Origin: Porogramme epimiltina
Lineage: Eukaryota > Basidiomycota > Agaricomycetes > Polyporales > Polyporaceae
DNA length: 58,365 nt
Reading direction: 5' to 3'
Assembly: GCA_900155495.1 (NCBI GenBank)
Contig: FTLJ01000481.1
Span: 1-58,365 of the forward strand
Under the pieces are notes generated by a model. It was not told where the DNA came from. It ran no database searches and saw only the letters and a list, made by a program, of their open reading frames with translations. Made by a program: the position numbers and the translations under genes. This document shows, piece by piece, positions 1-11,036 of the stretch; positions within the stretch are counted from its first letter, which is position 1, and every line of letters starts with the position of its first letter.

Positions 1-876
1 CTCTGTCATTAAGAACGATTTCTTCGTACCTCATCAATCGTAACGGAAGCTTACTTGGGTGCCGGCCACGCCCTGGTTCTGGACGAGGTAGTCGAAGAAG
101 TCCTTGAGGTCCGCGCTGAAGTTGGTGATGTCGCCGTCGGCGCTCACGAACGACAACACCTCCCAGTTCGCGTTCGGGCCCTTCCAGAGGTTCCAGTTGT
201 GGCCACCGATCTGGAGGCCGGACAGGATCTGGGAGCCGACGGGCTGGATGCTGTTCACACAAGCGAGCAGAGAGTCAGCACGACGCAAAGGGGTTTACTG
301 AGGTGGGACGTACCCGCCACGACCAGAGAGCCAGATCATGATTTCGTAGGAAGACGCTGAGGTAGCAGCGGTGCCCGACTGGGCTACTCCGAACCAGATG
401 TCGTATCTGTATCCCGAGTCAGGTCTCATCCATCACAGGAGGAAGTCCATCCGGAACTCACGAGACGTCCGCGCGAACGGGGTTGGACACAGAGTCGTAG
501 TTCCACGTCCACGCCGTCGGCGCGCTGGTGATGTGCTGGAGCTGGATGCCCTTGGCGGTGTTGTGGAGGACGTTCGCGTAGCTCTTCACGTTGTTCGGCG
601 CGTTGGCCCACTGCCACTGAGTACGCCACGAGATCGCGTCCCCATTCGTGCTGAGGAGCGTTGAGTTCTGTGAGCCGACTCCGGCGGCTGGCCCAGCAGC
701 AAGCGTTAGTCATTTCGGGGGAGATGGAGGGGGGCAAAGAGCGCACTTTCGCCCCAGAGGTTCTGGCACAGGGTGTACGATCCAGCGGGGGCGCAGGAGT
801 ACTGCCCGGTGAGGGTCTGCGCAGACGCAGTGGCGACGAGGGCGACGAGGCTTGCAAATGCTGTAGACAGGCGCAT
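1..876 (-). CDS. GH12 endoglucanase/xyloglucanase, 3' end off window
   Basis: Secreted glycoside hydrolase family 12, which cleaves beta-1,4 links in cellulose or xyloglucan. The ATG at 876 opens a signal peptide (MRLSTAFASLVALVATASA) followed directly by QTLTGQYSCAPAGSYTLCQN, the usual GH12 mature start. By eye the exons are 876-747, 687-462, 405-314 and 250-55. They join in phase to give LWGE-TAGVGSQNSTLLSTNGD, then YDIWFGV and SSYEIMIWLSGRGG; the Glu in EIMIWL is the expected nucleophile. Exon 4 ends VAGTQ at a GTAAGC donor. Reading on gives a false stop at 34-36. The last exon, expected to carry the acid/base Glu near the C-terminus, lies left of the window. Family assignment is confident; cellulose versus xyloglucan preference cannot be told. 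Confidence 0.9.
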
Positions 877-916
877 GCTTGATCCTTGGATGCAATCGGC
901 GTGCTCACTACTGCGT

Positions 917-932
917 TGCTTGCGTATATATA
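917..932 (-). promoter_or_regulatory. TATA-like element of the GH12 gene
   Basis: A TATATATA run lies about 45 nt upstream of the GH12 start codon at 876, a usual spacing for fungal cellulase promoters. Assigned on position and sequence only. Confidence 0.35.
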
Positions 933-1711
933 CGTTTATATTCCCCAACATCCGATCGCACGCACACCGAGGAGGATGCGTGTCGGAGAAAATCATCGAG
1001 GAAATGCTGTCATGCCGCGTGCTTCTGCAGAGAATGCGCCGTAGTTGAGGCTAACGAGGTAATGCCGACGTTAGTAGCGGCTTCATTATATGGGGCGCTG
1101 CTCACTCATTCCGACGAAGAGCCGACAAACGCGTCAGTTAAACACAGCTGCCAGTGAGCGAATCCACTGAACCTCCGCAATGTACCCGAATCGATGCGTC
1201 ACACTGTTATAAAAGTGAGTACAAAAGCAATAGCATTATGGAAGGGGCCATCACGAAGGGGGTGTGGAAACTCGTTCACCGAGTGCTACAGTTCTCAGAG
1301 GTAGAAGTCATATCGGGAAAGAAAGTAATATCTTTCAATTCCACTGGATCGCTGTCCTTTCTCATAGCAGCGCTGTAAGAGCGTGTGTGCGGAGCCGTAT
1401 CTATAGGTGATGAGGAGTGCTCCGCATCCACCGTGAGCCAAGAAGCCGGTGTGATCGTGCACGGTTCTATGTATTGTACTATGCAGCAATAGTGAGTCAG
1501 ACCATCCTAAGTCCCATTAAATAACCTACCGCTCTCAGAGCTCCGGAGTGGCATCTGCCCTCTTTCCGAGCGTAGGATGTAGTAACGGGGTTTTTTGCCC
1601 TTGGCAGGTGTACTGTGTCCGGCTGAAGCGTTGATAGAGAGAAAATGACATGATATCATGCCCGGTGCAAGAAAATATCAACGAACAACCTCAGCACAGT
1701 CCATGCTAGCG
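933..1711. other. Gene-free spacer
   Basis: Upstream region of the GH12 gene and 3' flank of the next minus-strand gene. Only short unsupported reading frames are present. No repeats or RNA genes seen. Confidence 0.5.
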
Positions 1712-2407
1712 CTACCACATACCTCTGGTATCCTCAACATCAACGTCAAGCTGTTGACCTCGCGTCTGACGCCCTAGCGGCCGCCGCAACTTGAGTAACA
1801 CGAGAACACCGATGATGAGCATGATCAAGAACAGTCCGCCCAGCACCAGGATGAGCGTCGCCAAAAACAATCCACCCAGTATGCCTCCCATGATAATCGC
1901 TGTAGTCGATACATATTGATTGTGCCCTTGGACAGCACCGGGGCCAATGTAGACGCTGCAAGAGATGTCGTGATTGCCACGCGCTGGATATAAACCTTCG
2001 GGAGCGACAACGGCATCAAAGTAGTACGAGTTTTTGTCCGTGCATTCGAAGAGATATCGATCCAATAGTGCCTGGTACACGCCGTCTATAGGATCATCAA
2101 GGGTCCCAGGGAAATCTTTCGGCAACCGCTGCGGGCAACAGTATGCTGGGAGTTCGATTCCGATTGGGCCTTTTTCGTGGCTCGACATGAGATGGTATTG
2201 TAATTGCGTGAAGCCTATACTCCTACCGTTGAACACGGAATAAGCGATAGCACCACTTGAATCCTCCGTCAAAAAAGGGGTGTTCATGGCTGATTTCGGA
2301 AAGATACTATTCAACGGAGAGATGCGAGTGTAATTAATGGCATTTTTGTTACACCATATCGCGCTGGTGACCGAGCTGTTATTGTCCATGGCGAAGGGGC
2401 CGCGCAC
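1712..2407 (-). CDS. Single-pass membrane protein, receptor-like family member 1
   Basis: First of four related minus-strand genes in the left 16 kb. The family plan is an N-terminal beta-rich domain, a Cys-containing middle segment, one membrane helix and a cytoplasmic tail. By homology with the 14.2-15.5 kb member an intron runs 2226-2170: GTAGGAG donor after FNG and AAAAAG acceptor before PIGIEL. The spliced product is about 212 aa and the frame is kept. The uninterrupted frame reads through the intron without a stop, so retention would also be silent. The helix is long, Leu/Ile-rich (IIMGGILGGLFLATLILVLG onward), and is followed by a basic KLRRPLGR anchor and a very short acidic tail. No cleavable signal peptide is seen. 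Function is unknown. Start is either M at 2407 or M at 2389. Confidence 0.6.
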   Translation of the reverse strand: MRGPFAMDNNSSVTSAIWCNKNAINYTRISPLNSIFPKSAMNTPFLTEDSSGAIAYSVFNGRSIGFTQLQYHLMSSHEKGPIGIELPAYCCPQRLPKDFPGTLDDPIDGVYQALLDRYLFECTDKNSYYFDAVVAPEGLYPARGNHDISCSVYIGPGAVQGHNQYVSTTAIIMGGILGGLFLATLILVLGGLFLIMLIIGVLVLLKLRRPLGRQTRGQQLDVDVEDTRGMW

Positions 2408-3249
2408 CGGTGTACTTTCAGTGAATGGTGAAGGGGGAGATGGGAAGTTTCAACTTTCAAGTCGGTGTCCTGTCGGATGTGTTGGCATGGTAGCACCTAC
2501 TGCACCGCAGTTTCCTTAGTCAGCGTAAAGAAGGTTTAGGTTACACAGAACCCCAACTTTCCTGGTCTTAGAGGTCACTGGACTCTGTGGTATCTTAGAA
2601 GGTCAATGACCACTGGCAGTGTTGTACTCCACACTGTAGTTGTACACACCGTTTTGCCGCTATAATCCCGATTGTATACGGGGCCTGATGATGCTTCGAC
2701 GTATCGCCGCTCCTTGAGTGGACTGCCTTATGGAGTTACACCGCCGGGTAGTGCTGGTAGTAGAGGACCAAAATTAGCTTTAGGCGTACGCATTGTAGTT
2801 AACTGAAGGCTATGAATACAACTGGTGTTGCGAGAAGCGCCCTGGACCTTCAATTTCCAATTCCAGCTCTTCGAACAAAGGCCCTCCTCACTCACACACG
2901 TGATTTAGAGCTACGACTACGGCGCATCGATCCGCGAGACGCGCGCCCTGGCCCCTCTCCGCCAAGTTCGACGAAGTGAAACGCCAGGGCTTGTTCTTAC
3001 GCTCATCGCCATCGTTTCGCAGGACAGACTGGGTTGGATATTTGAGCACAAGGATCCTCTGCGTGACCGTTGGCGGCTCCGGCACGTTCGTCACCCTGCT
3101 CCATGACCCTGACACAAATGGCACGCAATTCTTCGTGAATCGTCGCCCGTCAGAATTTGGTTGTGGGAATGTTTTTATGATGGTATCGGACGCTCAGCGC
3201 TCGTTTTGGAGCCCATTTTCGAACCTGTAACGGCGCGATTCTCCTCACG
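2408..3249. other. Gene-free spacer between divergent genes
   Basis: Shared upstream region of the minus-strand membrane protein and the plus-strand F-box gene. A frame at 2976-3230 contains a TNGTQFFV stretch reminiscent of cyclophilin, but the rest does not match and it is not called. Confidence 0.45.
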
Positions 3250-5327
3250 ATGACAAGTGCACAACCTGGCAATTCTGAAGATCTAGTCCGAGTCACTGGT
3301 GGCATGCCAGCTCGTCAGGCGCGCGATGACACGCACACCCATAAAACTCATCATCTGGAAATTATGGCCCACTTGCGAGAATCTTTTGATGAAAACTGCA
3401 CCCAAATGAGGTGCGTTGGATGTTTTCCGTGCACGAAAAGCTAACCCTTACTAGGATCCCCAGCTCCAACGACGTGAGCTTTATCATTGAGGACGCTTTT
3501 CTTTATCTGACAGAACCCCTTCCCTAACAGCTTAAATCGCTAGAACGTAGCGCGCTATGCTATCTATTAGAAGTTCGGCACCTCCTTAACCAGCGCGCTC
3601 TCATCTTGCAACTCCCTGTGGATGTCTTCTTGATGGTCTGCGAAAACGCCGTACAACAAAAGTCGTGGCGTCCAGTCCTTGGCGGTTTCCGCGACAGAGA
3701 ATCATGGCCCATCTCCGTCGCCGTTAACGCCGAGTACATTCAACCTCTCCTCACTCTCACTCACGTCTGCCGGGCGTGGCGCAATGTGGTGATAGATGCC
3801 TCCTCATTCTGGGCCTATGCAGACTCCGCGCGAATGACGCAACCGCTTTTCGATATGTTTGTCGAGCGAGCAGGAGCCGCACGGCTTTTCCACGCCTTCA
3901 ACGCCTCATCCACCAGTACAAACGAGAGGATGGTCTTCGACGCCCTTGTATCACCACTGCGCCACCTTACAATACACTTCAAGCATTCAGTAGAACAACA
4001 ATACCATCAGTGCTTCCCCCTCAAAGCGCCCGAACTAGAAAGCGTTACAATCGTGTCAGGGGCAGATATCCCCGATGTCGCAGCTCCGCCGTATTTATTC
4101 CATGAACGCACGTCCCCTCTAAGAGCTCTGGCGATTTCCCCAGTGTCGCATTTTCTCCCCCAAGATTCGTTCCCCAATCTCACTCACCTCTTCTTGTCAT
4201 TCGCTTTACAAGAAATTCCAAGCGTAGATCCTCTCGATGACCTCCTCAGACTGCTCTCGCAAGCTGCGAAGATCCAGTACTTGGGAGTCTTTGAATTGAG
4301 TCGCATCTTCCCTCCTCAAGATCCATCTACCCATCCCAGATTGCATGTCCCTCAAATGCGGAATCTCACAATCAGGGACACCCACTGGCTATTTCCGCAC
4401 CACCTACTTGGCCATCTGTCTTTTCGTGAGGATATTCACATCTACTCCAATGGATTGTGGCTTTCCCAACAAGACAGGGTCAACGGCACTATCCCTCGAA
4501 TGCCCCATGTTCATCTCCCGTTTATCACACGCCTGAAGATAGAGGCGCGATGCGGGCGAGTTTATGTGGTCGAGGAGGGCCCCTTAGACTCCACCCAGAG
4601 GCCCAAAGGGCGACTTGACTTCACCTTCACACGCCGTTCAAGATACTACGACGACGATCCTTGGGAGAACACATGCCTAAGAAGCATTCCCGCGTATACC
4701 CCTGCATTGTGCATCCTTACCCTTCATGTGTCCCTCCACGCACAGCTGCAGTTGGAGTTCGCCAACAACGTCATTCCTCACATGGAAAATCTAGTGGAGC
4801 TCGTTGTCTTGCCCTCCCTTTCACTGGCTATACCCAGACGCGAGGGTATTGATGGCAACGCTGCTTTATTCACCGGACTCCTCTCCGTTTTCCAACAAAC
4901 CAACCCAGTAGTATGCCCCGCGCTATCCGACCTTGCCGTGATGGTCTTCATTACCGGAACTCGGCCCTCGCAAAGCCAACTAGTGCTCAATAACATCCTA
5001 GAGATCGTACGCGCGCGCGCGAAGATCGGACGCCCCCTCCGGAGGTTCCTCATACAACCCTCTAATTCCGTCTTTAAACAAGAGTCCAGGAGGAAGAAAG
5101 ACCGTTTTGACACTCAATTCGAAATGGAGTGGCTCCAGCACCTGCTCGAGGATTGGGTGGACTCGATTCGGCAGGTCGTCGAGGTAGTGGAGTCCGTATG
5201 GGACTTTGCGGAACTGGATATGGAGGTGTTTACACAGGGGTCGTTTTGCGCGGATGAGGATGCCAATGTGGAGCAGTATTGGCAATTGGCATCAGAGTAC
5301 CGTCCGTGGGCTTTACTACCGGTGTAG
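3250..5327 (+). CDS. F-box protein
   Basis: Probable substrate-recognition subunit of an SCF ubiquitin ligase. The long frame that ends at 5327 has no ATG at its apparent start (TTG at 3606), so the 5' end was rebuilt. Exon 1 is 3250-3410 (ATG at 3250). A 19-nt micro-exon is 3455-3473, and exon 3 is 3531-5327. The joins keep phase and give about 658 aa. The joined protein reads LKSLERSALCYLLEVRHLLN, then the F-box core LPVDVFLMVCE..., then LTHVCRAWRNVVIDASSFW, the classic end of a basidiomycete F-box. The rest is leucine-rich with spaced NLTHLFLSF and LRALAISP segments, as in LRR-like F-box proteins of Agaricomycetes. The substrate is unknown. The 5' exons are less certain than exon 3. Confidence 0.72.
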
Positions 5328-6310
5328 TGCCCCATGTATGTACCCCCAATACCCCTCCCAAAGTACTACTACCGCCAGACAGTGACAGTGCGCTACGCAT
5401 AGGACAAGCCACCATCGAGCAGGAAGTACGTGTGACGTGGGGCAAGAATTGCTCGAGGCTCCTTGAATGTCACCAGCGTGTTATTAGCGCACGAGTTGCG
5501 CCGTAGCGCCTGTCGCAATTACGTCTCGGCGCTTAGTCTCAAATGCTCCTTTCCCTCGGACCACCACCATCAGCCACCACCGTTACTGGCTTTAGGGCGT
5601 CCTTATTCGGCCTCTTCATCTGTTCTCCGAAGCGCGTCGCAACACTAGCAACATGCGCTCTCACAAGGCCTGACCTACTATCGAACTTAGCTTCGCGTCG
5701 AATTTCTTCCGGTAATATAGCCACCTGGCACCGACGCAACTGCGAGCACATGGCCTCCCAGAGTCTATTCTTGGGAAGCGACGTTAACGTTGTCCAAGCT
5801 TGCAATGGGATGACCACGCTCTCGTCATTTATGGTATGCACATCTTTCCCAGTACTTCGACTAATACCTACGGAATTATCTCAGCTTGACACGCGTTTTA
5901 GCCCAGGTGCTTGTAGTCGCTTGTAGGAGCTCCATGTCGTTAATAGCCAAGTGTCTGTAGTACCAATGCATGATGTTGTATCCCAAATATCCGATGCGAC
6001 TTACATGACATGCTACAACTATAGATACCAGTGCACTACACGAGTATATATAAGAAATCCGGACGTATCTAGACTACACTGGCAGTGTACAAGTGTCCGA
6101 TTCAAAGTGTCTCAAGGTAAATGTAGTGCCAGTTCCGTGCAGGTCGTAATGTCTTTAGGATAAACTAGAGGGGAGGAAGAGCCGAGTAGAATCTTGAGTA
6201 TAGAATCACAAGCTGCCTATTGGTCCAGTAGTTCCGAGTCAAATAGAACATTGCGCTGAGGCGCCATACATCATACAGACAACGTTTCCGTTCAAAATTG
6301 AACCTGCGAG
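5328..6310. other. Gene-free spacer
   Basis: About 1 kb between the F-box gene and the next membrane-protein gene. Frames up to 127 aa on both strands overlap each other and carry no recognisable motif. Confidence 0.45.
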
Positions 6311-7457
6311 TTAGATTATTATATCGTGGGGTTGCGATGCCTGCGTGGGATGAAGGGAAGGTGCGCTATCGAGGGAGGTGGCAATCTGGTTGTACGGGTC
6401 ATCATGGAGGTTGCTGCGGGTTGAGGCCTGAGATTCAACCACCCTCGATAGCCTCGTGACTCGATGCTGTGCCTCCGGATCACGCACAGGAGGTGGTGTG
6501 GAGTCGACAAATATTTCGTCCGGGTTCACAGTACTCTGAGATAGAGCACTACCCCAGCGACTCGGATGCAGGTTAGACCGTGGACGGCGCATGGTGCTCG
6601 GCATTGCAGCTAACGTGGCACTAGTAAGAGGTCTTGTGAGCCAGGAAGAAGGCACTTGAGTGTGTGATTCTATAAGTACTTCTATGTGATCCGGTGAGTA
6701 AGGCCAGTAGTATATAGTGCCATAGTCGATGAGAATGAACATACCCCCTTCCTCGGCGTTGTCAGCTCTCTCTTGCCTTCTCCTGGAACGAAGGAAAAGG
6801 GGTCGGAAATTTCTCTTCAAGTTGTCAGGGGTGCCAGCCCTTCCTTCCGTAGTGTTTGCCCGTGATGGCCGAAACCGGTAGAGCTCCAGCGCCAACACGA
6901 TCATGAGCGCCATCAGGGACAATCCTCCCAACACCGCTCCTGCGATAGTCCCAGCGTCCCCGGGGCATTTCTCCTGCGTTGCGGGGACGATAGTCTGTGC
7001 CCTGCTTGTGTCTACCGTCATTTCTGTCGTAACGGTCGTGGTAGTTTGCAAGGTGATCGAGCTAACCACCGTCCCAGTTGTGGTGACAGTCTGTGAGCTT
7101 AAAGAGGTGACCAGAGACGTTGAGGTTTCTAGTATGGTGGTAGTCTATATGCTGATTGGTATAACCACTATCTAGGCTTACACTGGACTAGGTGAGAAAC
7201 TCACCTTCACGGCAGTGGTGTCCCCATTAAGCAGCTGCCCATCATCGCTTCGATATACGTTGAAGCTCAAGAGGTAGAAGGGCTGGTCGGCGGAGGCATT
7301 GAAAACGTCACAGGTAATATTGTGCTCTTTTTCGGTGAGGTCGAGTTTGTGCATGACTCGCAATTCCAGAGCGAGCTCATTGGAATACGGCTTCGTACTT
7401 GAATTTTGTAGCACGAGCTCGTCGGGCGCTACCGGATCTTGGTCAACCAAACATTCT
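6311..7457 (-). pseudogene. Membrane receptor-like family member 2, lacks N-terminal domain
   Basis: Three exons can be joined in phase: 7457-7205, 7144-6745 and 6654-6311. The product has the Cys-bearing middle domain (ITCDVFNASADQPFYLLSFN), a Thr/Ser-rich stalk (ITLQTTTTVTTEMTVDTS), one membrane helix (GTIAGAVLGGLSLMALMIVL) and a basic Ser/Arg-rich cytoplasmic tail. Intron positions match the complete paralogue at 14.2-15.5 kb, including the one after the acidic EEGG. The exons that should encode the N-terminal beta domain (VGIELWAY region) were not found in the 350 nt upstream. The gene is therefore 5'-truncated, or its front half has been displaced: matching front exons lie at 9.75-10.1 kb in the same orientation. 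It could be a functional short gene with an unseen start. Confidence 0.5.
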
Positions 7458-7805
7458 CTGTACGACTGATATGTGGGAAAATGTACTACCTAATTCACTA
7501 CGTCTAATGTCGGAACATTCGATGGGGTGATGGCGGGTTTTCACCATAAGGCGCTGGGTGAATACCCCTAAGGTGCGTGGTGATCTAATGAGATATTGTG
7601 AGCTATTAACTTTCCGCTTTCAACACCTTGCACGAGCGCCCGGGACCGGGTGATTTTAGTTAGTTCTGGTTGATTATGCCCACACAGTGACCAACGTGTT
7701 ACTCGGAAAATCAATCATTATTCGCTCGAGTAGTAACTACTAGGAGACGATCTACATGCAACTAATTGAACTACGACTCTTGACACTAGGTATCTAGTAC
7801 AGAGA
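7458..7805. other. Gene-free spacer
   Basis: Short gap between the truncated receptor-like gene and the potassium channel remnant. The front exons of the receptor-like gene were searched for here and not found. Confidence 0.4.
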
Positions 7806-8897
7806 CCGCCCATGTCCTCGTTGATCCACCAAACCCTTCCCAACAGGCCGGGCGCGTGCGCGTGCGCGTGCGCCCCAGCGATAGCGACCGCAAACTTGAT
7901 AAGCATCGCGGCCATGCGCCCGGCCTGCGCGTGTGTCGGCGTGTGCGGGTGTACAGGCCACCCGCTAGCGAGCGAGTCACCGAACGCGTGCGCCGCAGGG
8001 CCCGAGCCTGCGGGCACCGGCAGGCCGTTCGCGGTCGCGACCGCGGGTGCGGGGGTGGAGCCAGGGGTGGATGCGCGCTCGTTCCACCGCTCGCTGAGGT
8101 CGAGAAACATGTCGAGCGGAACGCCCGCCTCGAGCGCGACCTCTTCAAGCCTGTTGCGCGGCCGAGAGCGCGTCGACGTTGAGGTGGCGGCCGCGTCGCT
8201 TCCCAAACACTTGGTCCGTGCTTGTCATCGTCGCCGTGCGTGTCACGTGGCGCCCGACCCTCCGGAAGAAGGGGAGGTTCGCCATGCCCGAAGGGAGACC
8301 ACTGCCGTTAGCCACGCTGATGGTGGTGTCGTGTCGCGGGAACTTGGCCTCCGGAACCCAGGTAGGCAGCCCCGCCTCGCGCAAGTGGAACTCGGCCGCA
8401 CGTTGCCAGCGAGCTTCCCAACGACGAAAGCGGCGAGCTTCACGACGACGCTGTCGCATGTCGCCCATGCGGCGGCGGTAGCCAATCTCCAAGCCTTCGA
8501 TGATCGTCTCGTGACACATGGCTATGGCGACACCAATGTTGACGACACCAACGACGACGTAGACGCATGTCCATACACGCGCGCCGGTGCTCCTGGGTAC
8601 GATGTCGCCGAAGCCAATCGTTTCGATGGAGACAACGGTGAAGTAGAACCCGTCGATGAATGTGAGATGGAGGAGGATAGAGTTGACAAGTGCGCGAAAG
8701 GCTATATAGATGAGTAGGACGATGACGATGATCATGAGAGTGCGCTGCTTGCGAGTCCATCCGCTCCCTGCAATGTTACACGTCAGCAAACATACAGTGC
8801 TAAAAATTGCGGCAAACATACCCCGCTTGGCGAAGTCCGGGGTGCGTATAAGGTCCACAATGAGGCTGATATTAGTGATAGTCGATGCGATGGTCGA
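7806..8897 (-). pseudogene. TOK-like potassium channel remnant
   Basis: Fragment of a fungal outward-rectifier type two-pore potassium channel. Visible parts are a membrane segment with STITNISLIVDLIRTPDF, an intron 8821-8768, TRKQRTLMIIVIVLLIYIAF, a pore with the selectivity filter TIGFGD at the centre, the following helix, and the basic linker GYRRRMGDMRQRRREARRFR. The expected sequence then changes frame near 8150: ALSAAQQ is followed by a stop. One base away the frame resumes as LEEVALEAGVPLDMFLDL and runs to RMAAMLIKFAVAIAG. The second pore and its flanking helices are missing, and no convincing N-terminal helices were found upstream of 8900. One frameshift plus loss of both ends indicates a dead gene; the frameshift alone could be a sequencing error. 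Confidence 0.72.
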
Positions 8898-9754
8898 GCA
8901 CACGCAAGAGGATCAAGTGTTGAAGGGTACGCACCAAAGAGACACACAGCGCAGCGCATAGAGGAGGAGTAGGGAATACCAATGTACGACGAGCAGCTTG
9001 ACTCGATGTAGAAATGGACGTGGGGAGAGATGCACGAGAATGAGCTAAGCATGAGAGGGGCAGAAGCCACGGAAGCGTACCATTGGGGGTATCAAGGAGA
9101 GCCAATCTTATTGAGTGGTTGAGGGTAGCTCTCATGGATAAGACGACTAGATCTGAGCAAAGGTAGCGGAACAGGGGGGGGTTGCATAGATCGTGGAGGA
9201 GCATACCAAACTTCAGCCTTGATGGCCACTAGAGCGTAAACCAGTGTGCTCCAGTGTCACCACTTAACCGTCCTATAAGTAGTGGCCTGGTGCCTGCATG
9301 AGCATGTGCACAGTTGGAAAAAAGGACTCACAGGCTAACCCGGGGACTCCGTGCGGAGGGAAGTCGCCAGGGGAGGGCGCTGTTGAATTCCCGGCGCATG
9401 ACGTACTTAGAGCTTGAGGGCATGCTAGACTTGCGGGAGTGGGAGATTGACGTAGACGTGGCAGCTGGAGAGAGATCCGAAGACACAGAGAGCACTATGA
9501 GAAGAATAGCATAAGGTAGAGGGAGAGACGGAGCGGGGAGCCACATGAGGAGCTGGTCGTCAGGCAGAAGGCGGTTTAGGGCAGGTACGAGACGACTTGA
9601 TGCGCGCAACGATGCCCATAAGCGCCTTGGCGGCACCTCATGGGTGCGCCCGGGGGAATTTACCTAGCATCTTGAGTGAAAGCGCAAGCGCTTATCTTCA
9701 CTACTTATTTCAACAGTCCTACTTCTTCAACAACATCATGGATGAACCGCGCTT
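8898..9754. other. Spacer with degraded coding-like sequence
   Basis: Lies upstream of the channel remnant in its orientation. A minus-strand frame around 9328-9636 is hydrophobic (LPLPYAILLIVLSVSSD) and could be debris of the channel N-terminus, but nothing aligns clearly. Confidence 0.3.
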
Positions 9755-10086
9755 TTCACCCTAGATGATCGTACCCGTCACCACCTTCGAAGCGCACAGT
9801 GATTGGAGATTTGGAACTCGGGGTGAATCCACTTGGTATGCCCATAGCTCGATGCCCACCCCTTGAGACGCTTTCATGAGGCAAAGCTCGAATGTGGAAT
9901 GCATGTATGTATTACAGACATACCGTAGAACATCAGAGTGACTGAGGGATTACTATCATCCGTAGTTTGCCGCAATGATATGATCGGTTGATTAAATGTG
10001 TTTTGGATGGTGTGCGCTTCCCATTCGCCAGTGTAGGTGATATCGGGAGCGTCGCTTCGAACTGTGATGACGACTGGGCCGTCCAT
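9755..10086 (-). pseudogene. Membrane receptor-like family, front exons only (member 3)
   Basis: Exon 1 (10086-9924, ATG at 10086) encodes the N-terminal beta domain: VVITVRSDAPDITYTGEW, then NPSVTLMFYG at a GTATGTC donor. Exon 2 begins at 9861 and reads in phase GVGIELWAYQVDSP, matching the equivalent exon of the complete paralogue at 15302 (GVGIELWAYRG). After LCASKVVTG the frame stops. No stalk, membrane helix or tail follows within 900 nt. This is either a 3'-truncated paralogue or the front half of the gene whose back half sits at 6.3-7.46 kb, with the potassium channel debris in between. Confidence 0.55.
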
Positions 10087-10929
10087 GGAGAAAGAGAGAA
10101 ATGTGAAGAGGATGCAAACGCGTCTGAGTTGAACAAGATGCGAGCAAAGAGCGTGGACGGGGTCTAAGAGCTATATATGAACGAGAACCAAGGGGTACAC
10201 TGGGAACGAGAACTGCGGAACGTACTCCAACGACACCCCCTCTCCAGATGACTGAACCTTTCGAGAGAAGAACCGGGCGATAAGTGACGGAGTGCGGATG
10301 GCAGTGTGCAGATGCTGTGGGGGAAGCTCTACATGTTTCACTTGCGTCCAGAGTAAACCTTGCGTGCCCCGATGTGGCAAATGGAATCAGGCATGTGAAG
10401 GCCGAACGGCCGGTCTATCGACATTCTGATGATATCTGGACGCAATTCTCGATAGCTAGGGCCACAGGATCTATGGGTAGATTAAACTCTGCATCGTTAT
10501 CGTGACTAAGCATGGCAGCTTCGGGCAGTCTGGACAGAGTCGGAATTTCCCTTGTCCTTGGTGTAGAATACTAAGTGCTGGTCCTTGAGCTCGTGTCATA
10601 TCCTACGACATGCCGGGTATGCACCCTTGAGAGAACTTGATGTTTCTTTTTGTAACCTTGTTTGAGGTAGAGCTGCTGGGGCAAGCGAGATTATCAGCTC
10701 ATTCCTGTCGAGAGAACCTGTCACAACATCCTCTGTCGCCTCACGTAGCGGCGACGGGCAAAACGCCGCGTATACTTGGGTTGCGAGAAGTAGTCCATCA
10801 GCGCTCAGGTGGGCTCCCAGAACACGATGCGACGGCCTCGTGGTAATAGGATTATAATGTGGCCCGTGTTTTAAGGGGTAAGATGTCCGTGATCCCCGAC
10901 GACACCGGTCAGGAGGAGGGCACTGTCGA
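10087..10929. other. Gene-free spacer
   Basis: No supported gene. Short overlapping frames only. Confidence 0.4.
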
Positions 10930-11036
10930 GGAGGTTCGAGGAGCTAGTTGCAACATTCCCACCGGAACGCTACCGTCCATATGTATTGTACGATGATTGG
11001 CTATCGTATCTTAATCTCGTAATGATGTACATGTAA
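10930..11036 (+). other. Orphan coding-like C-terminal segment
   Basis: One plus-strand frame reads FEELVATFPPERYRPYVLYD, then DWLSYLNLVMMYM, then TAA at 11034-11036. The composition is strongly protein-like, while the surroundings are not. No matching upstream exon was identified. Probably the remaining end of a decayed gene; not recognised. Confidence 0.25.

Noticed and set aside
2976..3230. Possible cyclophilin fragment (TNGTQFFV)
   Set aside because: Only a short stretch resembles the family; the flanking residues and the rest of the frame do not, and no exon extends it.
10637..10846. Short plus-strand frames at 10.6-10.85 kb as a gene
   Set aside because: No motif, no exon partners, composition not protein-like.
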